DNA of 39,485 nt. Source: an uncultured Clostridia bacterium. Its GTDB lineage: Bacteria; Bacillota; Clostridia; HGM11327. Position 1 is the first letter of the stretch; each line of letters begins with the position of its first letter. The stretch is from assembly GCA_945918795.1 (NCBI GenBank), contig CAMEIT010000018.1:1-39485 (forward strand), given 5' to 3'. This document shows, in pieces, positions 15,965-22,848 of this stretch. The notes below the pieces were generated by a model. The model saw only the letters and a program-made list of their open reading frames with translations. It ran no database searches and was not told where the DNA came from. A program made the position numbers and the translations under genes.

Positions 15965-16499
15965 TAGAATTGTTTTGTTTTTGGTAGACAGCATTTTAGG
16001 CTATTTTCTTCAGAGCATGGGAGCGGTTGTAAGCATACATATTGCTTCAAAACGCCATATAAAAGCAAGAGATTTGCTTTTGATGTCCATTGTATTCGGC
16101 ACTGTGGCGTATTTGTGCAGATGTATTTCGGAGTACATAGGTTTTGGCTTGCATACGATATTGATGATAGCGGCATTTGTTCTTATTGCATACGCTTGGC
16201 TTAAAACAAATATCATCAATAATATATTTGCGGTTGTAAGCTCATTGATAGTCATCGCGTTGTATGAAGGACTGAATTATGTAACATTAAGCGCGATACT
16301 CGGTGAAGAATCGTTGAAGATTATTCTTGAGGGCGCCGATGTAAGAAATCAGATATTGAAGTCGTTGCTCGGCTGTCCTACAAATATAATGTTATTGATA
16401 ACGGCATTTATTGTATATAAAGTTGTAATGCTGCGCATAAGCGCAAAGGAGCTTGACGGTGGAAAATCTGGCACGGTCGATAGCGAACAAAATAAGTAA
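15957..16499 (+). CDS. AgrC-like sensor membrane domain without a kinase
   Basis: This 180-residue membrane protein has five or six hydrophobic segments. It resembles the N-terminal sensor part of AgrC-type GHKL histidine kinases of Clostridia: the order KARDLLLMSIVFGTVAYLCR, GFGLHTILMI, and VSSLIVIALYEGLNYV, followed by a short loop and LGCPTNIMLL. No DHp or ATPase domain follows; the frame ends after a short charged tail (ELDGGKSGTVDSEQNK), and agrB begins within its last codons, so this is not a simple frameshift remnant. It could bind the autoinducer as a decoy or immunity protein, help AgrB, or signal through a separate kinase. These options are inference. Confidence 0.6.
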   Translation: MDSRIVLFLVDSILGYFLQSMGAVVSIHIASKRHIKARDLLLMSIVFGTVAYLCRCISEYIGFGLHTILMIAAFVLIAYAWLKTNIINNIFAVVSSLIVIALYEGLNYVTLSAILGEESLKIILEGADVRNQILKSLLGCPTNIMLLITAFIVYKVVMLRISAKELDGGKSGTVDSEQNK

Positions 16500-17097
16500 A
16501 AAGCTTGGTTATGATGATGAAAAAACCGCTGTCATTGCATACGGCTTGATAGGGCTTTTTCAGTTCATTATAATATTGTGTGCCTGTGCGTTAATAGGTC
16601 TTGTTTTCGGTTTCTTCTGGGAGGCAATGATTATATTTTGGGGCGCGGGACTGTTAAGGCGCGTTATGGGCGGCGCACATTCAAGCGGTTTTTACAGCTG
16701 CCTTTTCATAAGCGTTGTTTGCATTTGCATTTTGGCGTATATTTGCTCTTTGATTAAGGTTTATTCGGATAGCTTCTATTTTCTTTTGGCGTATTTGGTT
16801 ATATATGCAGCGGCTTTTGTTATAGTGTACAAGCTTGCTCCTGTTGAATCTCCAAACAAACCGATAAAAGAAAGTAAACGTGTGCGTTTGCGCAAGAAGG
16901 CGCTGATGACGCTCGGTATATTTGCAATTCTTACAGTTGCACAATGGATCATTAATAATTTATGTGATTTTAAGTTTTACATATCCTGTGCGCTGACTGT
17001 AAGCGTTATGTGGCAGACGTTTTTGCTTCTTCCTGCGGGCAAAGCGTTTGTATCTGCCGCAGACCGTATTTTCAATGCAGGAAAGCATACTAAATAA
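16459..17097 (+). CDS. agrB: AgrB, accessory gene regulator membrane protease
   Basis: AgrB is the membrane cysteine endopeptidase that removes the C-terminal tail of AgrD and forms the thiolactone ring. The 212-residue length is right. The catalytic pair is visible in RRVMGGAHSSGFYSC: His74 and Cys81, seven residues apart as in S. aureus AgrB (H77 and C84). Four to six membrane segments follow. GTG 16459, seven bases after AAAGGAG, is preferred to TTG 16453, which is too close to that site. It overlaps the preceding AgrC-like gene by 41 bases and lies 64 bases before agrD. A kinase and response regulator are not in the operon. Confidence 0.93.
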   Translation: MENLARSIANKISKKLGYDDEKTAVIAYGLIGLFQFIIILCACALIGLVFGFFWEAMIIFWGAGLLRRVMGGAHSSGFYSCLFISVVCICILAYICSLIKVYSDSFYFLLAYLVIYAAAFVIVYKLAPVESPNKPIKESKRVRLRKKALMTLGIFAILTVAQWIINNLCDFKFYISCALTVSVMWQTFLLLPAGKAFVSAADRIFNAGKHTK

Positions 17098-17161
17098 GAA
17101 ATATTTTCACATATCCAAGTGATGTGCTGATTATATTAATAAAGCGAAAGGAGCTCATGAA

Positions 17162-17287
17162 ATGAAGACGAAGTTATTAGCTGTAGTATCAGTAATAGCA
17201 ACATTGTTTGCAACATTAGCGGCAACATCTGCTTGTTTCTGGTGGCTGTATCAGCCTGAAGAGCCCTCCTCTTTGCAGGACAGATAA
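17162..17287 (+). CDS. agrD: AgrD, cyclic lactone autoinducer peptide precursor
   Basis: This 41-residue gene is easy to miss. It has the three-part structure of AgrD: an amphipathic or hydrophobic leader (MKTKLLAVVSVIATLFATLA), the signal core beginning at Cys25 (residues 24-31 ACFWWLYQ), and an acidic tail starting PEEPSSLQ. The 'Cys - aromatic residues - YQPEEP' pattern is that of the clostridial cyclic lactone autoinducer family. The mature peptide would be a thiolactone from Cys25 to Leu29 or Tyr30; the exact ring end cannot be read from sequence. Start ATG 17162 follows AAAGGAG at 10 bases; the nearer ATG at 17157 runs into a stop after two codons. The stop lies within the left arm of a hairpin. 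Confidence 0.9.
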   Translation: MKTKLLAVVSVIATLFATLAATSACFWWLYQPEEPSSLQDR

Positions 17288-17306
17288 TTAAATAATTAAT
17301 TATCTG
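17281..17306 (+). repeat. AT-rich hairpin overlapping the agrD stop codon
   Basis: CAGATAATTA (17281-17290) pairs perfectly with TAATTATCTG (17297-17306), with a 6-base loop. The agrD stop TAA (17285-17287) is inside the left arm. It may protect the 3' end or assist the terminator that follows. Confidence 0.55.
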
Positions 17307-17319
17307 AAGCCATCCCGGG

Positions 17320-17345
17320 AAAGCCGACATTTTGTCGGCTTTCTT
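17320..17345 (+). terminator. Terminator after agrD
   Basis: AAAGCCGACA (17320-17329) pairs perfectly with TGTCGGCTTT (17333-17342), with a 3-base loop and a short T-containing tail. It separates agrD from the c-di-GMP gene starting at 17389, although readthrough is possible. Confidence 0.75.
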
Positions 17346-17388
17346 GGCGAAACACAAGTTTTTGACAATAAATATAGGGGAGATATTT

Positions 17389-19041
17389 ATGCAAAAATGG
17401 AAAAATGACGAAAAAAATAAGATAACTACAAAATTCTTTGCACTTAAAATTCTTGTTCTGTTTCTTTGTTTGATACCTTTGTTTCAGAAGTACTTTTCTC
17501 AATCGGCAAACGCCGTATTGGGTAACCTCGATATAAAGGCAATCGCAATGTACCTCGGAATCATATTAATGGTAACATTTCTATGGTGGGTATTCAACAG
17601 CCGCTTCAAAGATATTACGTTCATAAAATGGTTGGAAATATTCGTAATGTACGGAATGTGCCTGATGAATGTTTTGGTAAGCGGCGCTCATATGAGCTAC
17701 TCAAAATTCGTATTCGGGTTCATAATCATTGTTTACACAATGGATTTCGGCATGATTTACGGTTATGTAACGGCGGCTGTCTCCGCGGTCACTATTCTCA
17801 TTATAGATATTGCTTATTATAACGGCGGCGGAATAAACCCGTATCTTCAGAACGACATTGCTTTGACTGCCATGTTTTTTGCAATGGCATGGATTTTGGG
17901 ATATTACGTTAAAACTGAGAGCGAACACATTGAAGATATGTGGAAGCTGGCAAATCTTGACGGCTTGACCAATACGTATAATCACAGATGCTTTTACGAG
18001 ATAATGACAGAGCTTTTCGATGAGGACAAAAACGCCGAAAAGCCGTTATCGTTTCTCATGATCGATATTGATTATTTTAAGAATTACAACGATACATTCG
18101 GACATCAAAAGGGCGACGAAATACTTGTTAAGATTACGAGCATAATAAAAAATACGCTCACCGACAAAGATTATCTTTGCAGGTATGGCGGAGATGAGTT
18201 TGCCGTCATATACTGTGATACGAATAAAGAAACGGCTGTAAAGCGAGCAAACGATCTGCGCGATATTGTAAAGCAATATAACTTTTACGGCGAGGAAATG
18301 CTCCCGTCGGGCAATCTTACAATATCGGTAGGTGTGTGCTCACGCCAGGGCACTGATGACACGGTCAGAGCGCTTATCGAAAGAGCTGACATGGCGCTTT
18401 ATAAAGCAAAGTGTTTCCGCAAAAACAGAGTTGAGGTGTACTCATCGATATTTGACAGATTTACGCATCTTGACGCAAAAAGTGATGAAAGCATGATTTC
18501 CATAAAGTCGCTTATCACTATAATCAACTCAAGAGACAGATATACATATAATCACACCGAAAGAGTTGTGTTTTATTGCGAGGCATATGCGGATTATTAC
18601 AATCTCTCCGAAGAGGACAGAAGAAAGCTTGTATACAGCGCATATCTGCATGATATAGGTAAAATAAACATTTCAAAGCAGACGCTCATATCAGAGGGTA
18701 AGCTCAGTGATGCCGAATGGGAGGAAATCAAAAGGCATTCGGCTGACGGCGCGGATATAATAAGGCATATGAATAATCTTGATGATGTTGCTCAGATAGT
18801 TTTACAGCATCATGAGCATTATGACGGGAGTGGTTATCCGAACGGCCTCAAGGGAGACGAGATTGAGCCGCTTGCGAGAATTTTGTCGGTTGCTGACAGC
18901 TTTGACGCTATGACTTCAAAAAGACCGTATCAGGATAAAAAGGCAATTAATGATGCCTTTGCCGAAATAAGGCGTTGTGAGGGTGTTCAGTTTGATCCCG
19001 TGTATGCAGAAAAGTTCATAGAAGTCATGTGCAATATTTAA
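17389..19041 (+). CDS. Membrane-anchored GGDEF and HD-GYP c-di-GMP enzyme
   Basis: This 550-residue protein has five or six N-terminal membrane segments (residues about 18-175), a GGDEF domain (about 185-355) and an HD-GYP domain (about 365-550). The diguanylate cyclase signature is intact: RYGGDEF, with GGDEF at 267-271. The inhibitory I-site RxxD is missing (TDKD in its place). The HD-GYP domain has HDIGK (421-425), an HH pair (474-475) and DGSGYP (479-484), so it should hydrolyse c-di-GMP. Both activities are thus predicted in one protein. ATG 17389 follows GGGGAG; the frame is open upstream into the agrD terminator. Its place directly after agrD, beyond a terminator, suggests but does not prove a link to quorum sensing. 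Confidence 0.9.
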   Translation: MQKWKNDEKNKITTKFFALKILVLFLCLIPLFQKYFSQSANAVLGNLDIKAIAMYLGIILMVTFLWWVFNSRFKDITFIKWLEIFVMYGMCLMNVLVSGAHMSYSKFVFGFIIIVYTMDFGMIYGYVTAAVSAVTILIIDIAYYNGGGINPYLQNDIALTAMFFAMAWILGYYVKTESEHIEDMWKLANLDGLTNTYNHRCFYEIMTELFDEDKNAEKPLSFLMIDIDYFKNYNDTFGHQKGDEILVKITSIIKNTLTDKDYLCRYGGDEFAVIYCDTNKETAVKRANDLRDIVKQYNFYGEEMLPSGNLTISVGVCSRQGTDDTVRALIERADMALYKAKCFRKNRVEVYSSIFDRFTHLDAKSDESMISIKSLITIINSRDRYTYNHTERVVFYCEAYADYYNLSEEDRRKLVYSAYLHDIGKINISKQTLISEGKLSDAEWEEIKRHSADGADIIRHMNNLDDVAQIVLQHHEHYDGSGYPNGLKGDEIEPLARILSVADSFDAMTSKRPYQDKKAINDAFAEIRRCEGVQFDPVYAEKFIEVMCNI

Positions 19042-19045
19042 AATT

Positions 19046-19073
19046 CAAAGTGTAAATCGAAATATACACTTTG
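19046..19073. repeat. Hairpin after the c-di-GMP gene
   Basis: CAAAGTGTA (19046-19054) pairs perfectly with TACACTTTG (19065-19073). It starts 5 bases after the stop codon. There is no T-run, so it may be an RNA-stability hairpin. Confidence 0.5.
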
Positions 19074-19127
19074 TGCTTAAAAGACTCTTTTATAAAAATA
19101 ATTTAATACTCAGGAGAAAATGTTAAG

Positions 19128-19160
19128 AAGCAGGGAATAATATCCTTGCTTTTTATTTTT
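19128..19160 (+). terminator. Terminator between the c-di-GMP gene and glmM
   Basis: AAGCAGGGA (19128-19136) pairs with TCCTTGCTT (19143-19151), with one G-T pair and a 6-base loop. A T-rich tail runs to 19160. Confidence 0.75.
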
Positions 19161-19236
19161 CTGTATTTGCTGCGCCGGATGCAAAAAATAAAGGTGCATT
19201 CAAATAAATATAAATCGTGAGGAGATTTTTTGATAT

Positions 19237-20622
19237 ATGGGAAAATATTTTGGAACAGACGGCTTCAGAGGCGAAGCGAATATAGGACTTACTGCGGAAC
19301 ACGCATTTAAGATTGGACGCTTTCTCGGCTGGTACTATGGAAATGCACTGTCAGGTAATACTGACGGGCATAAGGCGGGAATTGTAATAGGTAAGGATAC
19401 GAGACGTTCAAGCTATATGTTTGAATATGCGATTGCGGCAGGCCTTTGTTCATCCGGAGCTAATGCGTATATATTGCATGTTACCACAACGCCGAGCGTA
19501 TCTTATGTGACCGGAAATGACGGGTTTGATTGCGGTGTCATGATATCCGCTTCACACAATGTATTCTCAGACAACGGCATAAAGCTTGTTAACGGAAAAG
19601 GCGAGAAAATGGACAATGATACCATTGAGCTTATCGAAGCGTATATTGACGGAAATCTCGGTATGCTCGGTATTGCCGAGAGAGATATTCCTTTGGCAAC
19701 GGGTGAAAACATAGGCAAAATAGTAGATTATGTTGCAGGCCGCAACAGATACATAGGGTATCTCATATCGCTTGCGGCAAACTCGTACAGAAATTTCAGA
19801 ATAGGACTTGACTGTGCCAACGGAAGCTCATGGATGATTGCAAAATCGGTATTTGAGGCACTCGGAGCCAAAACATATCTTATAGGCGCTGAACCGGACG
19901 GTACAAACATAAATAAGAATGTAGGCTCTACTCACATAGAAATGTTGGCTGAATTCGTAAAAGAAAATGGCCTTGATGTCGGTTTTGCATATGACGGAGA
20001 CGCTGACAGATGTCTTGCAGTCGATGAGAACGGTGAAATTGTAACGGGCGACCATATACTTTATATTTTTGCAAATCGCCTTAAGAGAAAGGGCGAGCTG
20101 ACGGGAAATACAGTTGTAACTACGGTAATGTCAAATACAGGTCTTTATAAAGCACTGGACGATATAGGAATCGATTACGTAAAAACATCTGTCGGTGATA
20201 AATATGTATATGAAAATATGCTTCAAAATGATTTTTGTGTAGGCGGAGAACAGTCGGGACATATCATTTTGAAAAAATACGCGACAACAGGCGACGGAAT
20301 ACTGACTTCGATAAATGTAATGGAGGAAATGATAGACAGAAAGCTTCCGTTGAGTAAACTCAAAGAAAACGTTGTAATATATCCGCAGGTACTCAAAAAC
20401 ATACGTGTGAGCAATAAAAAAGCAGTTATAAATGATGCGGCTGTAAAAGAAAGAATAAATGAAATTTCATCTTATTTCAACGGAAACGGACGCATATTGC
20501 TTAGGGAGAGCGGAACGGAGCCTGTAATAAGAATAATGGTTGAGGGCGAATGTGAAAGTGTGTGCGAAAGACTCGCTGAAAGCGTGGCAGAGCTTATTAA
20601 AAGCAGAGGTCTTGCTGATTAA
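19237..20622 (+). CDS. glmM: Phosphoglucosamine mutase
   Basis: GlmM interconverts glucosamine-6-phosphate and glucosamine-1-phosphate on the way to UDP-GlcNAc for peptidoglycan. Length (461) is near the family norm. The N-terminus MGKYFGTDGFRGEAN is diagnostic. The phosphorylated serine is S106 in ISASHN; the following residue is Val where most homologues have Pro. The metal-binding loop DGDADRC and the C-terminal phosphate-binding loop RESGTEPVIRIM are intact. GAGGAG lies 12 bases upstream, a long spacing, but the start is fixed by the conserved N-terminus. The hexapeptide-repeat gene follows after 26 bases. Confidence 0.95.
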   Translation: MGKYFGTDGFRGEANIGLTAEHAFKIGRFLGWYYGNALSGNTDGHKAGIVIGKDTRRSSYMFEYAIAAGLCSSGANAYILHVTTTPSVSYVTGNDGFDCGVMISASHNVFSDNGIKLVNGKGEKMDNDTIELIEAYIDGNLGMLGIAERDIPLATGENIGKIVDYVAGRNRYIGYLISLAANSYRNFRIGLDCANGSSWMIAKSVFEALGAKTYLIGAEPDGTNINKNVGSTHIEMLAEFVKENGLDVGFAYDGDADRCLAVDENGEIVTGDHILYIFANRLKRKGELTGNTVVTTVMSNTGLYKALDDIGIDYVKTSVGDKYVYENMLQNDFCVGGEQSGHIILKKYATTGDGILTSINVMEEMIDRKLPLSKLKENVVIYPQVLKNIRVSNKKAVINDAAVKERINEISSYFNGNGRILLRESGTEPVIRIMVEGECESVCERLAESVAELIKSRGLAD

Positions 20623-20648
20623 GCTTCAAAATCGGAAAGGAATAATAT

Positions 20649-21326
20649 ATGGACGAAATAAAAACATCAATGCTTTACAGTCTCGAGCATACGATTGCGG
20701 CTGAATTGCTTGCCGAGACTATTTATCCGTGGGAAGCATTGGGTAAGATCGGCGAATTTATTGTAAAAATGGGCAATACTCTTTCAAAAGAGGAATATTA
20801 CAGTCCAAAAGAGAATGTATGGATATCAAACGACGCCAATGTTGCACAAAGCGCAAATATAAACGAACCATGCATAATTTGTAAGGGCGCCGATATAAGG
20901 CATTGCGCTTTTATAAGAGGAAATGCTATTGTCGGGCGTTCGTGCGTTGTCGGAAACTCGTCGGAGCTTAAGAACTGCATATTATTCGATAATGTACAGG
21001 TGCCGCATTTTAATTATGTTGGCGATTCGATTCTCGGGTGGTATGCACATATGGGTGCAGGTGCTGTCATATCAAACTTAAAAAACGATAAAACTTTGGT
21101 CAAGGTCAAGCTACATGATTCTGAAATAGAAACAGGCTTGAAGAAATTAGGTGCGATGATAGGCGACAAAAGCGAGATTGGCTGCAACAGCGTATTAAAT
21201 CCCGGTACTGTAATCGGAAAAAATGCGTCCGTTTATCCGCTGTCGCGTGTAAGAGGCTATGTGCCGTCCGAAAGTATTTATAAAAGTTCTGAGGACATTG
21301 TAAAAAAGCTACGACAGAATAATTAA
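20649..21326 (+). CDS. Left-handed beta-helix (GlmU C-domain-like) acyltransferase-family protein
   Basis: This 225-residue protein is composed mainly of hexapeptide repeats from residue 55 on (NVWISNDANVAQSANINEPC, then IIGKGA-like turns), forming a left-handed beta-helix. The stretch HFNYVGDSILGWYAHMGAG is like the acetyltransferase half of GlmU-related sugar nucleotidylyltransferases, including the conserved Asn-Tyr and Gly residues near the acetyl-CoA site. It lacks the N-terminal pyrophosphorylase domain; instead it has a short helical N-terminus. Its place after glmM suggests that it acetylates glucosamine-1-phosphate or a related amino sugar. Start ATG 20649 follows GGAAAGGAA. Confidence 0.75.
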   Translation: MDEIKTSMLYSLEHTIAAELLAETIYPWEALGKIGEFIVKMGNTLSKEEYYSPKENVWISNDANVAQSANINEPCIICKGADIRHCAFIRGNAIVGRSCVVGNSSELKNCILFDNVQVPHFNYVGDSILGWYAHMGAGAVISNLKNDKTLVKVKLHDSEIETGLKKLGAMIGDKSEIGCNSVLNPGTVIGKNASVYPLSRVRGYVPSESIYKSSEDIVKKLRQNN

Positions 21327-21353
21327 GAGAAACAGAAAAAGAATATACAGTAA

Positions 21354-21395
21354 AAAATACCGTGTACATAGATTTTGAACACGGTATTTTCAATA
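21354..21395. terminator. Bidirectional terminator after glmM operon
   Basis: AAAATACCGTGT (21354-21365) pairs perfectly with ACACGGTATTTT (21379-21390). A and T runs on either side make it usable from both directions, between the plus-strand glmM operon and the minus-strand gene ending at 21469. Confidence 0.8.
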
Positions 21396-21468
21396 TCAAA
21401 GGTAATAAAAAACTGTAATGCCAAAAGTATAAGCCTTATTGACATTACAGGGGATTGTGCTGATTTAA

Positions 21469-21861
21469 TTATTTGCTGTTGGGGTCGGTTGTCGGAACAT
21501 TATCATATGTAGAGTCATATGTGTGACGTTTGCATGATACAGTACACGTTCCGTCGCTGATTTTAACAAGCTCTATTGTACTGTCATACGGGCACTTGGG
21601 GAATTCCTTGCCGTATCTTGCTCTCAATTCCTCAACCGGGATTCTTGAAAACTGTCCTGCTCCCGTTTCTTCTTTCCAATCGTTAATGCACTGCTGTAAT
21701 TCATTCTGTAGGTTTACGCATTCGTAAAATTGGCGGGTAGTTTCATTAAGTCTCCAAAAAATAGGGAAAGCGATTGCTATGATAATCAAAATAACCGAAA
21801 TAAAAAGACCTTTTTCAAGCCATGAAGGCGGATTGCGCGTTATATCTTTTTTCTTAGCCAT
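21469..21861 (-). CDS. Small single-pass membrane protein with cysteine-rich C-terminal part
   Basis: I do not recognise a named family for this 130-residue protein. Residues 1-15 are basic and cytoplasmic, 18-36 form one hydrophobic segment (LFISVILIIIAIAFPIFW), and the rest is outside the cell. The outer part has four cysteines, including a KCPYDST...CTVSC pattern, reminiscent of the C-terminal end of type IV pseudopilins. However, the canonical prepilin cleavage motif (G before F-x-x-x-E) is missing, so pilin identity is doubtful. The gene stands alone with its own strong promoter. Confidence 0.6.
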   Translation of the reverse strand: MAKKKDITRNPPSWLEKGLFISVILIIIAIAFPIFWRLNETTRQFYECVNLQNELQQCINDWKEETGAGQFSRIPVEELRARYGKEFPKCPYDSTIELVKISDGTCTVSCKRHTYDSTYDNVPTTDPNSK

Positions 21862-21897
21862 AGTATATTAATCTCCTATACTTTATCGAATACGTAT

Positions 21898-21926
21898 ATT
21901 ATACATTAGTCTCTATATTTTTTCAA
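21898..21926 (-). promoter_or_regulatory. Promoter of the small membrane protein gene
   Basis: On the minus strand TTGAAA (21926-21921), a 17-base spacer, and a perfect TATAAT (21903-21898). The start codon is 37 bases downstream. Confidence 0.75.
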
Positions 21927-22030
21927 TAGCTTTTTTGTAATTTTTACAAAAAGTTTATACCAATATGCTCCATACTCAAAAAGGCAAAAATCACTTCATT
22001 CAAATCAAAAAAGCCTGTAAGATTTTGTGC

Positions 22031-22561
22031 TTATTGCTTGTCTTCCAGAAGCTTGTTTACGATTGCCGCGTAAATGTCATTTGAGCACTCGGCCCAATTT
22101 TTTGATGCCTGAACCGCAAAGTCCTCATCGTCGATTATCATTCTGATCTCCATAAGCGGCTTGGCGTTATTAAGAAGCGTAAGCGACAGATCAAACGTTC
22201 CGTCTGCTGTTTGTTTGCAGGTCGTTATCACGTTATTTATGTTTTTTATTTTACTTTTATTTTCTTTGCAGTAATCCTGAATGAGCGCTCTTGATGTTTC
22301 CGTGAGACCGCTTTCAAGGCTTTCAAGTGCATCCTTACCCTTTTCGGTGATAGTATAATATGTTCTGCTGAAAACATTTTCGGTTTTTATAAAATCAAGC
22401 TCGGCAAGCTCGGCGAGTATTGTGTGCAGCTCAGCTGTCTCGATGAGTACGTTATCGACAAAGTAATCTTCGATCTGATACCCGAGCAACGGAGTGTTCA
22501 TACTGTTTATAAAGAACATAACCAAGAGCTTATTTTTTACATTATTGTTATATACAGCCAT
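22031..22561 (-). CDS. DUF4364 family winged-helix protein
   Basis: This 176-residue protein matches DUF4364, a Clostridia-specific family. The N-terminal half is a winged helix of the PadR/MarR style: ELHTILAELAELDFIKTENV, then SRTYYTITEKGKDALESL. The C-terminal part (about 100-176) is an alpha/beta unit of unknown role. The frame is open to 22645, but ATG 22561 follows GGAG at 9 bases and gives the family's start (MAVYNNNVKNKLLVMFFIN). It is divergent from the sigma factor gene, with a 287-bp gap. The DNA target is unknown. Confidence 0.8.
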   Translation of the reverse strand: MAVYNNNVKNKLLVMFFINSMNTPLLGYQIEDYFVDNVLIETAELHTILAELAELDFIKTENVFSRTYYTITEKGKDALESLESGLTETSRALIQDYCKENKSKIKNINNVITTCKQTADGTFDLSLTLLNNAKPLMEIRMIIDDEDFAVQASKNWAECSNDIYAAIVNKLLEDKQ

Positions 22562-22635
22562 TTGCCAAAACTCCTTTACATTTTGTTTTGCAGTGCGGTG
22601 AACCACATCATTATCAACTGTTAACTTCTGTTTAT

Positions 22636-22664
22636 ATTTTACCACAATAATCTGTTTTTTTCAA
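22636..22664 (-). promoter_or_regulatory. Promoter of the DUF4364 gene
   Basis: On the minus strand TTGAAA (22664-22659), 17-base spacer, TAAAAT (22641-22636). Confidence 0.7.
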
Positions 22665-22753
22665 TAAGAACCGGGAATTGTAAAAAAGAAAAATGATTTG
22701 TATGTCAATATAAAAAATAATAATACATTTTGTGAACTGATTTAATAATATTA

Positions 22754-22762
22754 TGATATAAT
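22754..22762 (+). promoter_or_regulatory. Extended -10 promoter element upstream of the sigma factor gene
   Basis: TGA-TATAAT is an extended -10 element with no good -35 box at the usual distance. It lies 86 bases before the start. An autoregulated ECF-type promoter (AAC-like -35) was looked for but not clearly found. Confidence 0.4.
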
Positions 22763-22848
22763 TTTATATATAATACCTATCCTGTCTTATTTTTGCGACA
22801 CTATAACAGTGTAATCATGATTGCAGTATTGAGAAATGAGGAGAGAAA

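Noticed and set aside
16453-16499. Frameshift that split a full AgrC kinase
   Set aside because: After the sensor domain the sequence continues directly into agrB with a proper start and ribosome site, and no kinase motifs (H-box, N-box, G-box) are seen in any frame.
21469-21861. Type IV pilin or competence pseudopilin
   Set aside because: The C-terminal cysteine pattern is suggestive, but the prepilin peptidase motif is absent and no pilus assembly genes are near.
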